DNA from: JABDLO01 sp035327565
Lineage (GTDB): Bacteria > Bacteroidota > Bacteroidia > Chitinophagales > Saprospiraceae
Assembly (NCBI GenBank): GCA_035327565.1
Contig: DAOLDB010000008.1
Coordinates: 1 to 64,000, forward strand
Direction: 5' to 3'
DNA: 64,000 bases
Shown: in pieces, positions 56,450-64,000 of the stretch
How positions within the stretch are numbered: position 1 is the stretch's first letter
Layout of the letters: each line of letters starts with the position of its first letter
Made by a program: the position numbers and the translations under genes
The notes under the pieces: generated by a model
Told to the model about the DNA's origin: nothing
What the model saw: only the letters and a program-made list of their open reading frames with translations
The model's database searches: none

Positions 56450-57580
56450 ATGATGATAACAATAAAATGGAATCCCGGAAATGGTGGGTTTGCAGTCCTC
56501 TTTTTGATGGCTTTGGCTTATAGTGGGTGCACAGATCCAATCCCTCCCGATCCTGGAGAGGAAGGAAAAGATCTTACCCATATTGCCTACAATCCACAAC
56601 CCTATCAATTGCAATTGCCCCCTGCTTTTCCGAGAATGAATATTCCCGAGGATAATCCACTTACAATTGATGGGGTACGTCTTGGCAGGTTTTTATTCTA
56701 TGATCCGATACTTTCGATTGACAGTACCATCTCCTGTTCATCCTGTCACTTTCCAGCCGCTAATTTTTCTGACAACCGCGCATTGAGTATAGGAGTAGAT
56801 GGCCGAAAAACCAAACGAAGTTCGATGAGCTTGCTGAATGTAGGATTACACAACCGGGGACTTTTCTGGGATGGAAGAGTGATGACACTTGAAGAGCAGG
56901 CAGCTTTACCTATTGAGGATCCTAATGAAATGAACAACACCTGGGAAGAAGTCATTAAAAGACTATCCAACCATGATCTTTATCCTGAGTTATTCAGAAA
57001 AGCTTTTGGTGTAAAGAATTCAAAAGAGATATCCAAAGACCTGGCCACCAAAGCCATTGCTCAATTTGAAAGAATTATGGTTTCCAGTGGAAATTCAAAA
57101 TTTGACAGAGTGGAAAGAGGTCTAGATATATATTCTGATGTAGAACTTTTAGGAAGAGATTTGTTTTTTGATGACAATCAGGAAGTTCCGGATGCAGAAT
57201 GTAACCATTGCCATAGTCTGCCACTTATTACCGCCAATGACTACTTTAACAATGGATTGGATGAAGCGGTAAAACTTACGGATTTTAAGGATTTGGGGCG
57301 AGGTGCCATCACCGGAATTCTTGCAGACAATGGAAGATTCAGAACCACCACTTTGAGAAATATCAGACATTCTGGGCCCTATATGCACGACGGAAGGTTT
57401 CAGACATTGGAAGAGGTTGTAGAGTTTTATAATACCGGTGGAAAAAACGCTCCAAATAAAGACCCCTTGCTGAGACCGCTGGGCCTTACAGATCATCAAA
57501 AGAAGGCGCTGATAGCATTTATTGAAACCATGGAAGATGTTGATTTTCTGAACAATCCGGATTTACAGAATCCATTTTAA
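56450..57580 (+). CDS. Diheme MauG/MbnH-type cytochrome c peroxidase
   Basis: I prefer Met at 56450 or 56453, which gives a lipoprotein signal (FAVLFLMALAYSGC). The mature protein, about 350 residues, has two c-type haem sites: CSSCHFPAANFSDN and CNHCHSLPLI, plus FRTTTLRNIRHSGPYMHDGR with the conserved Met/His region of the diheme peroxidases. It belongs to CcpA/MauG; next to MbnP the MbnH subgroup is likely, which oxidises Trp of its partner. It is periplasmic. The gap from MbnP is about 280 bp and shows no clear terminator. Confidence 0.85.
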   Translation: MMITIKWNPGNGGFAVLFLMALAYSGCTDPIPPDPGEEGKDLTHIAYNPQPYQLQLPPAFPRMNIPEDNPLTIDGVRLGRFLFYDPILSIDSTISCSSCHFPAANFSDNRALSIGVDGRKTKRSSMSLLNVGLHNRGLFWDGRVMTLEEQAALPIEDPNEMNNTWEEVIKRLSNHDLYPELFRKAFGVKNSKEISKDLATKAIAQFERIMVSSGNSKFDRVERGLDIYSDVELLGRDLFFDDNQEVPDAECNHCHSLPLITANDYFNNGLDEAVKLTDFKDLGRGAITGILADNGRFRTTTLRNIRHSGPYMHDGRFQTLEEVVEFYNTGGKNAPNKDPLLRPLGLTDHQKKALIAFIETMEDVDFLNNPDLQNPF

Positions 57581-57721
57581 TAACATATTATAAAAATACA
57601 TATGTTACAATAGTGTTTTTTTGTAGTTGAATTGTTTTTAGATTCTTTCGATTATTGTACTATGAAACAAATTTCTCCAGATTTGTTTCTACTGGTTAAA
57701 GAATCAGTACCGTTTATTCGG

Positions 57722-57741
57722 ATATGTTCATGGGATTATAA
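57722..57741. repeat. 20-bp direct repeat, copy 1
   Basis: ATATGTTCATGGGATTATAA is matched at 19 of 20 positions by 57869-57888. The repeats bracket the nested hairpin at 57740-57795. Confidence 0.8.
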
Positions 57742-57795
57742 CTTGTTATCGGATAGTTGTACCTGTCATTGGTACAGCTTTCCTATAACAAGGTT
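57740..57795 (+). ncRNA. Nested hairpin, candidate small RNA core
   Basis: The outer arms AACTTGTTAT (57740-57749) and ATAACAAGGTT (57785-57795) pair with one bulge. Inside them TGTACC (57758-57763) and GGTACA (57771-57776) form a perfect 6-bp stem with a 7-nt loop. No known RNA family was recognised. A terminator lies 100 bp downstream. Extent of the transcript is not known. Confidence 0.45.
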
Positions 57796-57868
57796 GAATT
57801 TGAGATTGAGTTTTGTTATATATAATTTGAGCGACAGGAATCATTGCAAACGGGTTTCTGATTAGAGA

Positions 57869-57888
57869 ATATGTTCATGGGTTTATAA
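57869..57888. repeat. 20-bp direct repeat, copy 2
   Basis: ATATGTTCATGGGTTTATAA, one mismatch from the copy at 57722. It ends 8 bp before the terminator stem. Confidence 0.8.
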
Positions 57889-57896
57889 TTAAAGAA

Positions 57897-57925
57897 TGGC
57901 TGCTGGGGAGCAGTCATTTTTTTTT
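57897..57925 (+). terminator. Intrinsic terminator upstream of alkB
   Basis: TGGCTGCT-GGGG-AGCAGTCA forms an 8-bp stem (one G-T pair) with a GGGG loop, followed by nine T residues. It lies 317 bp after the MbnH gene stop and 112 bp before the alkane hydroxylase start, so it ends either a long MbnH 3' UTR or an independent RNA. Confidence 0.85.
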
Positions 57926-58037
57926 GTCTCCAGGATAATAATGGGTTTGACTTTTTTCTCCTATTAAGCTTGCTATATTGTCTGTTTTCTTTATAAATTT
58001 CAATAACTTTACTTTCTTCAAAAAATAACCTGTTCAT

Positions 58038-59072
58038 ATGGTGTTGAAGGATTTGAAATATTTGTTGGCTTATATTATACCTGTTTCCGGATTTGTTGCA
58101 GTGATGGGCCGCGGTTGGTTAAGTTTTATCACGGTCATTATTGCATTTGTTATTATCCCCATACTGGAAGGGATACTCAAAACTGACTATAAAAATGATC
58201 CTTTGATGGAAGAGGAACGAAAGAAAAATTTAATCTTTTTTGATGTGTTGCTTTTCCTGAATATTCCAATCGTCTTTGGATTATTGTATTTCACATTATT
58301 AACTATAACACAGGGCACATGGCATTCTTTTGAAATAACAGGAAAAATATTATCTGTGGGTATCATTGGTGGTTCGGCAGGAATCAATGTTGCCCATGAG
58401 CTGGGACATAAAAGCAACTCTATTTATCAGAAAGCGGCCTGGTTGCTATTGTGTCCTGTCTTATATATGCATTTTTACATAGAACACAATCGGGGCCATC
58501 ATCTGCGTGTTGCTACACCGGAAGATCCGGCAACTGCACGCAAAGGGGAATGGATTTATGTTTTTTGGTTTCGATCGATAGTGGGGTCATATATTCATGC
58601 ATGGAAACTGGAAGAAAAGCGATTGAAATCAAAAAATTTACCTGTATTCACCTTTTATAATGAAATGATCATATTTACTATATTCCAATTTATTTATTTA
58701 GCCATCATCTATTTTTGGCTGGGTTGGTTGGGGATTCTTTATGCGGTTGCCATCGCTTTGCTAGCTATACTTCTTCTTGAAACCATTAATTACATTGAAC
58801 ATTATGGAATTGTACGCAAGAAAACTCCCTACGGTAAATACGAAAAAGTTGAATTGCATCATTCATGGAATTCCGATCATGTTTTAGGAAGAATTATGTT
58901 ATATGAACTGACCAGACATTCGGATCACCATTATAAAGCATCTAAGAAGTACCAGAATCTCAAATCGTATAAAGAAAGCCCCCAGTTGCCCTTAGGCTAT
59001 CCGGGTTCCATGCTTCTTTCATTCATTCCACCGTTATGGTTTTATTATATCGATTCGAGAATCAATGCCTGA
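58038..59072 (+). CDS. alkB: Alkane 1-monooxygenase (AlkB type)
   Basis: The 344-residue membrane protein has about six helices and the AlkB histidine motifs: NVAHELGHKS, IEHNRGHHLRVATPEDPATA, NYIEHYGIVRK and RHSDHHYKA. These bind the di-iron centre and include the NYIEHYG motif specific to alkane hydroxylases. It would hydroxylate medium-chain alkanes or alkyl groups at the end carbon. No rubredoxin gene is in the window, which would be needed for electron supply. The GMC oxidoreductase lies 300 bp downstream. Confidence 0.92.
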   Translation: MVLKDLKYLLAYIIPVSGFVAVMGRGWLSFITVIIAFVIIPILEGILKTDYKNDPLMEEERKKNLIFFDVLLFLNIPIVFGLLYFTLLTITQGTWHSFEITGKILSVGIIGGSAGINVAHELGHKSNSIYQKAAWLLLCPVLYMHFYIEHNRGHHLRVATPEDPATARKGEWIYVFWFRSIVGSYIHAWKLEEKRLKSKNLPVFTFYNEMIIFTIFQFIYLAIIYFWLGWLGILYAVAIALLAILLLETINYIEHYGIVRKKTPYGKYEKVELHHSWNSDHVLGRIMLYELTRHSDHHYKASKKYQNLKSYKESPQLPLGYPGSMLLSFIPPLWFYYIDSRINA

Positions 59073-59372
59073 TTGGTCTGTGTAGGTGATTAACAGATGT
59101 TTTAGGTAGCTGTGCCTAATAGAATCAAAGCATTGTAACATTTTTACCCAATAGTATGTCTGCTATAACGATTCATAGCTTCATAAAAAAACTGAACAGA
59201 CCTGACCAATAACTTAGAAGTCTCATTACAATAAATGAAACAAGAAGAATATTAAGTATTGAAATAATAAAATGATTTACTAAATTGCCGGGCTTATATC
59301 TCACTATTGTGGGATGCAAATATCCTTGCTGATATTGAATAACTCAATTTTTATAGTTAAAATGAATCTGCA
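59073..59372. other. 300-bp intergenic region
   Basis: Between alkB and the GMC gene I see only a weak 5-bp hairpin (TTAGG/CCTAA near 59101-59120) without a T tail, and no consensus promoter. Nothing else is supported. Confidence 0.4.
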
Positions 59373-61091
59373 ATGCTTTATTTAAATGGAAACGGAATTG
59401 AAGATGTAACTTATGATGCCATTGTAGTTGGATCCGGAATCAGTGGAGGATGGGCTGCGAAAGAATTGGCTGAAAAAGGACTGAAAACACTCGTACTTGA
59501 ACGGGGAAGAGATGTAAAACACGGAGAATACCCGACCGCCAATATGGAAGCCTGGGATTTACCCAATCGCAACAGGATGACCTATGAAGAGTTGAAAGAT
59601 TATGAAAAGCAAAGACGAACCGGATATACAATAAGACCGGAAGCCCTCCATTGGTGGGTTAAAGATACTGAACATCCTTATACTGAAATTAAGCCATTTG
59701 ATTGGATTAGAGGTTATCATGTTGGGGGACGTTCTATTATGTGGGGGCGTCAGAGTTACCGCCTTGCAGATATTGATTTTGAAGCCAATGCAAAAGAAGG
59801 TGTTGCGGTTGACTGGCCAATACGATACAGAGACCTTGCACCATGGTATGATCATGTTGAGAGATTCATTGGAGTCAGTGGAAGGAAAGAAAATCTGGCG
59901 CATTTACCGGATGGTGTATTCCAACCAGCCATGGAATTCAATTGTATTGAAGAACACGTAGCGAATAAAATCAGGGAAAATTTTACCGACAGGATCATGA
60001 CCATTGGGAGAGTAGCCCACATCACCGAATCAAATCCCACTACCTTTGGCTCGAGAGGTAAATGTCAGTATCGAAACCGTTGTATGAGAGGTTGTCCATA
60101 TGGTGCTTATTTTAGTTCGAATGCATCAACTCTTCCTGCAGCCATCGAAACCGGAAATATGTTCCTCAGGCCTTATTCTATAGTTACAGAAATTATCTAT
60201 GATGATGAAACACGTAAAGCCAAAGGTGTAAGAATACTTGATTCCGAAACCATGGAATCCCGGGAATATTTTGCCAAGGTGATATTTCTGTGTGCTTCCA
60301 CTTTTGGTTCGACATGGATCCTTATGAATTCAAAATCAGGACGCTTTCCTAATGGTATGGGGAATGACAGCGGTGAATTGGGTCATAATGTGATGGATCA
60401 TCACTTTCAGTGTGGTGCATCCGGAGAATCAGAAATGTTTGGTGATAAATATTATAGTGGCCGACGCCCCAATGGTATATATATCCCACGGTTTGTGAAT
60501 ATAGGCAAAGGGTCCCGCAAAAGAGATTATATCAGAGGTTTTGGTTATCAGGGCGGGGGCAGTAGAGAAGGATGGGGACGTTATATAAAAGAAGCTTCCT
60601 TTGGTAAAGCTTTCAAAGAAGCCCACACTGAACCGGGAATGTGGAGAATGGGTATCATGGCTTTTGCAGAATGCCTGCCCTATCATGAAAATAAAATTTT
60701 CTTAAACGAAGAAGTGAGAGATAAATATGGACTTCCTACTTTATCAATGGATGCAGAATGGAAGGAGAATGAATTGAACATGCGTCCGGATATGATGAAC
60801 GAAGCTGCAGAAATGTTGGAGGCAGCAGGACTGAAAAACGTTAACACCTATGACAATGGTTGTAATCCCGGGTTGGGTATTCACGAAATGGGGACTGCTC
60901 GGATGGGTCGAGATCCCAAAACATCAGTATTGAATGGATACAACCAGGTGCATGCAGTGAAAAACGTTTTTGTAACTGACGGAGCCTGCATGACATCCGC
61001 AGCATGTCAGAATCCTTCTTTAACTTACATGGCTTTGACAGCGCGAGCGGCAGATTTTGCTGTGAAAGAATTGAAAAAAGGTAATTTGTAA
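59373..61091 (+). CDS. GMC oxidoreductase, gluconate-2-dehydrogenase-like large subunit
   Basis: The 572-residue flavoprotein has VVGSGISGGWAAKELAEKG for FAD binding, GGRSIMWGRQSYR, and the C-terminal HEMGTARMGRDPKTSVLNG and CQNPSLTYMALTARAADFAV, containing the catalytic His and Asn. It resembles large subunits of membrane-associated sugar or alcohol dehydrogenases, and the next gene encodes the partner small subunit. A cluster of four cysteines (CQYRNRCMRGCPYGAYFSS) is characteristic of that subgroup. Next to alkB it could oxidise the resulting alcohol; a polyol substrate is equally possible. Confidence 0.88.
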   Translation: MLYLNGNGIEDVTYDAIVVGSGISGGWAAKELAEKGLKTLVLERGRDVKHGEYPTANMEAWDLPNRNRMTYEELKDYEKQRRTGYTIRPEALHWWVKDTEHPYTEIKPFDWIRGYHVGGRSIMWGRQSYRLADIDFEANAKEGVAVDWPIRYRDLAPWYDHVERFIGVSGRKENLAHLPDGVFQPAMEFNCIEEHVANKIRENFTDRIMTIGRVAHITESNPTTFGSRGKCQYRNRCMRGCPYGAYFSSNASTLPAAIETGNMFLRPYSIVTEIIYDDETRKAKGVRILDSETMESREYFAKVIFLCASTFGSTWILMNSKSGRFPNGMGNDSGELGHNVMDHHFQCGASGESEMFGDKYYSGRRPNGIYIPRFVNIGKGSRKRDYIRGFGYQGGGSREGWGRYIKEASFGKAFKEAHTEPGMWRMGIMAFAECLPYHENKIFLNEEVRDKYGLPTLSMDAEWKENELNMRPDMMNEAAEMLEAAGLKNVNTYDNGCNPGLGIHEMGTARMGRDPKTSVLNGYNQVHAVKNVFVTDGACMTSAACQNPSLTYMALTARAADFAVKELKKGNL

Positions 61092-61182
61092 ACATGCAGA
61101 AGGATGAGTTTAGAACTATATTTCTACTACAATCATCACTCTTTTGAAATTTAATTTTTTGAATCTATAATAAACCTCACAT

Positions 61183-61755
61183 ATGAACAGAAGAAATGCA
61201 ATAAAGACTTCGGCAGCGCTCGCCGGATATTCCTTGTTTTTTGGTGGAGCATCCATTGCGATATCTTCTTGCCGGCAAGATGGTTCTCCGGATTGGAAAC
61301 CTTTATTTTTTGATCAGCATCAGATTAAACTTCTTTCTGAAATAGCTGAGCGAATGATTCCCCGTACAGAATCTCCCGGAGCTAAAGATGTTTTCCTTGA
61401 AAGGTTTCTTGATGAGAATGTTTCACTCAATTTTTCTCCAGAGCAAAAAGAGCAATTCGTCGAAGAGTTAAAGGTTTTTGATGAGCGTGCAAATACCCTT
61501 TTTAATAAAGACTTTGTGAAATTGAGTGAAGATCAAATGGATCAGGTTTTGGAAGCACTTTTTCAAGAAGCTGAAAATACAGGTCATCATCAAAGGGGTA
61601 CGCCTCATATTACCCGCGCCATTAGAAGCATGGTGGTATTTGGATATTTTACGACAGAGCAAATCGCCAAAGAGGTTTTAAAATATGATTCTGTTCCTCA
61701 AAACTTTCAAGGTTGCATTGACTATGATCAGATAGGTGGGGTTTGGGCGATATAA
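61183..61755 (+). CDS. Gluconate 2-dehydrogenase subunit 3 family protein
   Basis: The 190-residue protein has a Tat-type signal (MNRRNAIKTSAALAGYSLFF), giving export of a folded complex with the cofactor-loaded large subunit. The rest is the helical subunit-3 domain (DQHQIKLLSEIAERMIPRTE, cited near residue 45, and the terminal QGCIDYDQIGGVWAI). It stabilises or escorts the GMC subunit. It starts 92 bp after that gene and converges on the HhH gene with 2 bp between stops. Confidence 0.88.
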   Translation: MNRRNAIKTSAALAGYSLFFGGASIAISSCRQDGSPDWKPLFFDQHQIKLLSEIAERMIPRTESPGAKDVFLERFLDENVSLNFSPEQKEQFVEELKVFDERANTLFNKDFVKLSEDQMDQVLEALFQEAENTGHHQRGTPHITRAIRSMVVFGYFTTEQIAKEVLKYDSVPQNFQGCIDYDQIGGVWAI

Positions 61756-61757
61756 GA

Positions 61758-62780
61758 TCATTGTGTTTTCATATCATCAGAAATGTAAGGCATAATTTTG
61801 TCAATAAAGTCATAGTCAAATATTTGAATATTGAGCAAATCGAAGACATTGTGATAATCCCCGTGGTGTTGACGGTAAGCAAAGATTACTCTGGCTTCAT
61901 TTTCAGAAATATAAGGATGAATCAATTGTTTATAATCTGATGCGTTCAGGTTGATGGTGCGATATGGCTTTGTGATGATGAAATGTCCCTTCACTTGTTC
62001 AAACCTGTCAGGATCCATTCCATATACTTCCAACAATTGCCCAATGGAATGAAAACCACCAAGGAATTCGCGGTATTTTACCATTCTTTCAGCAAAGACA
62101 GGCCCAATGCCCTTTATATATTGCAGCACAATAGGATCGGCTGAATTCAGATCAATCATCCGTTCAGTACCGGTTGACCTGGTCTGAATAAATTCTTTCG
62201 AATTCTTTTGTTGTCCCTCAGTGGTATCCATTTTATTCATATCCGCAGGAGAAGCATATTCTTGTTTTTTTGGTTTGTCGGAGTCAACATCTTTTTTCCA
62301 AATATTCTGTGGTGAGGAGGTGCCCATTTTATTTGGAGCGGACACCAAACGGTTATGATCAAAAACCATGTATGGAGAAAGCCGATCATAGTCCTCATCG
62401 GTGACACCATAAATTCTTTTGAAGTCTTCCTTTCTTCGAATTTGCCCCCCTTTATTTCGGTAATTTTCAAGGCTTTTTATCGCTTGCGATGATAAACCCA
62501 GCATTTTTAATGAATCTCCGCTTATCTGATTGGGATTAAAATAAAAAGGAGTGTATGCAAAATCTTCCTCCTCAGAAATACTAAAAAATTCTTTGCCCAT
62601 GTCATCAAAGTATAATAACCATTCACTTGAATGAATACTTGTCCGGTCCTTTATATACTCTAATCCAACTAATACAGCAAAGGATATGATAATCATAGCA
62701 GCGAGATAAAACAAACCCTTTCTTTCAGTCCGGTTAATATATATCCAGGACGGCACTTTATGAAAAGCAAATAGTACCAT
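61758..62780 (-). CDS. Membrane-anchored helix-hairpin-helix (ComEA-like) protein
   Basis: The 340-residue protein has an N-terminal membrane helix (GLFYLAAMIIISFAVLVGLE) and three DNA-binding HhH units: LGLSSQAIKSLENYRNKGG, DLNSADPIVLQYIKGIGPVF and NLNASDYKQLIHPYISENEA. A low-complexity linker (about 160-215) joins the first to the others. ComEA-like proteins hold incoming DNA. It lies 11 bp after ComEC and shares its transcript, strengthening a DNA-uptake role. Confidence 0.85.
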   Translation of the reverse strand: MVLFAFHKVPSWIYINRTERKGLFYLAAMIIISFAVLVGLEYIKDRTSIHSSEWLLYFDDMGKEFFSISEEEDFAYTPFYFNPNQISGDSLKMLGLSSQAIKSLENYRNKGGQIRRKEDFKRIYGVTDEDYDRLSPYMVFDHNRLVSAPNKMGTSSPQNIWKKDVDSDKPKKQEYASPADMNKMDTTEGQQKNSKEFIQTRSTGTERMIDLNSADPIVLQYIKGIGPVFAERMVKYREFLGGFHSIGQLLEVYGMDPDRFEQVKGHFIITKPYRTINLNASDYKQLIHPYISENEARVIFAYRQHHGDYHNVFDLLNIQIFDYDFIDKIMPYISDDMKTQ

Positions 62781-62791
62781 AGTATATTTAT

Positions 62792-64000
62792 TTATAGCTT
62801 AAGTATAATTGCTCCTTCGTTTTTGACAAACCTTACTATTTCAGTTTTTTCGGAAAAATCCACCCATTTCAGATAACTCCGGTAATCCAAAGATTGGTCA
62901 ACTATGATTAATTCAGGTCGATAGTTATTATAGACATACTCCGGACTGCCCTTGTACAGAGAAGTGATGATCAGTATATTGACATCGCCTTGGAATGTTA
63001 CCCCGGAATTTTCCCTGACAATTAAAATATTTTTATTGCCATTTATGATGAAACCTCGATTAAATACAAACCGGTGACCATTCCGGACAGAGTCCATATT
63101 TATATCGCCGAATTTCTTCCCTCTGACGGACATCCTGTAATTCCTGCATTGAAAATGCTCCGATTCATCTGCCAAATCTCCATTTTTAATCGTATAAATT
63201 TTATTTCCATCTATAATATCAATGATGGTTGACCCTGAAATGTCATAAACAACCAATTTTTCCTGATGATGATAGACAATGGATCGAATGATCAAAGTGG
63301 ATAGAAATACGATATAAACCAGGATTGCTGATTTTAGAGAACGGCTATGTTTTAACCGGATGCCATAACCTGATAATCCAATTACCAAATAAATACACAG
63401 TAAATCATAGGATTCCAGCCATAACCCCTCTATCAGTCCCAATGGCAAACCTTTTATCCAAAAAATGCATTGGTTTAAATATTGTATCACATAATGGAGG
63501 ATAAACCCGCATATAACGGCTAATTGAGTATGGATTGTTGAAAGGAAAAGCAATGCCAGTCCCAATGATAAGATAACAAATGCAGCAGGAATGGCAACCA
63601 TGCTTCCAAGCCAGAAGTAGGTAGGGAATTTGTTGAAATAATAAACAGATATAGGAAATACACCGATCTGAGCTGCAAATGAAACGGCTATGAGACCCCA
63701 AAGATATCTTAGTGCCTTGACTTTAAAAGAGGGAAAACAATCATAAATCGGTTTATAGAAAATCACTATTCCTCCCAATGCAAAAAAAGAGAGCTGAAAT
63801 CCAGGTTGATAAATCACATGGGGATCATAGAGAGTCATAAGTAAGGCAGCCACAGCCATACTGTTAAATATATTTTTATGCTGTGCCCAGGAATAATCGA
63901 TTGCAATGATTGAAAACATGGTTGCAGCTCTGACGACTGAAGGAGATCCTCCGGTAAGCAAAGCATACAACCAAATACCTGAAACCAGAAATACTGCCCT
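62792..64000 (-). CDS. comEC: ComEC/Rec2 family protein (5' end beyond window)
   Basis: The visible part, 403 codons, begins off the right edge: the frame continues unbroken to base 64000 (RAVFLVSGIWLYALLTGGS), so apparent internal starts are not real. It holds the Competence domain with many membrane helices (TGGSPSVVRAATMFSIIAI) and a C-terminal soluble domain of beta strands (LVVYDISGSTIIDIIDGN). It forms the inner-membrane channel for single-stranded DNA in transformation. No metallo-beta-lactamase motif is visible in the C-terminal part, as in other Bacteroidota ComEC. It is the promoter-proximal partner of the HhH gene. Confidence 0.88.
   Translation of the reverse strand, partial: RAVFLVSGIWLYALLTGGSPSVVRAATMFSIIAIDYSWAQHKNIFNSMAVAALLMTLYDPHVIYQPGFQLSFFALGGIVIFYKPIYDCFPSFKVKALRYLWGLIAVSFAAQIGVFPISVYYFNKFPTYFWLGSMVAIPAAFVILSLGLALLFLSTIHTQLAVICGFILHYVIQYLNQCIFWIKGLPLGLIEGLWLESYDLLCIYLVIGLSGYGIRLKHSRSLKSAILVYIVFLSTLIIRSIVYHHQEKLVVYDISGSTIIDIIDGNKIYTIKNGDLADESEHFQCRNYRMSVRGKKFGDINMDSVRNGHRFVFNRGFIINGNKNILIVRENSGVTFQGDVNILIITSLYKGSPEYVYNNYRPELIIVDQSLDYRSYLKWVDFSEKTEIVRFVKNEGAIILKL

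Larger units (their letters stand above)
57581..58037. other. 457-bp gap with structured, terminator-ended sequence
   Basis: This gap contains a 20-bp direct repeat, a nested hairpin and a strong terminator, listed separately. Short open frames here (for example 57632-57865 and the minus-strand 57816-58037) have no recognisable protein sequence. I read the region as a leader or a small-RNA gene rather than coding. Confidence 0.5.

Noticed and set aside
57632..58037. Two short reading frames of about 75 codons in the gap before alkB
   Set aside because: They run through the nested hairpin or terminator and have no recognisable protein features.
1..64000. CRISPR array, tRNA, rRNA or insertion sequence
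   Set aside because: No regularly spaced repeats, cloverleaf-like sequence, rRNA-like stretch or transposase gene with terminal repeats was found by reading both strands.

Overview
The window looks like a chromosomal segment of a Bacteroidota bacterium, most likely a member of the Saprospiraceae or a close relative. The evidence is a type IX secretion (T9SS) C-terminal sorting domain on a secreted M36 peptidase, families typical of the phylum (DUF2911, DUF6909, MbnP-like, TIGR03032, DUF1080, TANGO2/NRDE), Bacteroidota-type -7 boxes (TAnnTTTG) before several genes, and few obvious Shine-Dalgarno sequences. The DNA is AT-rich and reads as one evenly composed chromosome. I see no rRNA, tRNA, CRISPR array, insertion sequence or prophage.

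Layout. 1-8.9 kb is mostly minus-strand housekeeping: a YhhN lysoplasmalogenase-like protein, an HD hydrolase, a TRIC-type channel, an Xaa-Pro aminopeptidase, a PF10136 membrane protein paired with a GNAT-nitrilase fusion, and an Mla-type lipid ABC transporter. 9-20 kb holds an SDR, an NRDE protein, glycine decarboxylase GcvP, an MFS carrier, MetK, a fumarylacetoacetase-fold protein, TrpS and a porin. 20-30 kb carries an ABC exporter, GmhA, L-serine dehydratase behind a hairpin-terminator leader, an amidohydrolase followed by the decayed C-terminal end of a GH31 glycosidase, an M19 dipeptidase and an acyl-CoA oxidase-like enzyme with an extra TerB-like N-terminal domain. 30-37.6 kb carries a phosphopantetheinyl transferase, dCTP deaminase, rhodanese, PASTA protein, isocitrate dehydrogenase, HAD phosphatase, a lipoprotein, a DUF1080 protein and a desaturase.

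37.8-42.1 kb is the most unusual stretch: a GNAT-like protein, a hybrid FG-GAP protein with an IPTL-CTERM sorting signal in its middle followed by what looks like a second signal peptide and domain, and a TIGR03032 protein. 42-51 kb holds a DUF2911 protein, the T9SS M36 metallopeptidase, a class V aminotransferase, a DUF6909 protein, an MFS carrier and a DMT-like protein.

51-57.6 kb is a redox/metal block: a sulfide:quinone oxidoreductase-like flavoprotein, divergent from a Crp/Fnr regulator with a perfect TGTGA-N6-TCACA palindrome between them, then a tightly overlapping run of ApbE, an ExoX-like exonuclease and an MbnP-like protein, followed by a diheme MauG/MbnH-like peroxidase. A 457-bp gap (57.6-58.0 kb) contains a nested hairpin, a 20-bp direct repeat and a strong intrinsic terminator, and may encode a small RNA. 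58-61.8 kb holds an AlkB-type alkane hydroxylase, a GMC oxidoreductase and its subunit-3-like partner, consistent with oxidation of a hydrophobic alcohol or alkane. The right edge carries a helix-hairpin-helix membrane protein and ComEC (cut by the window end), a DNA-uptake pair.
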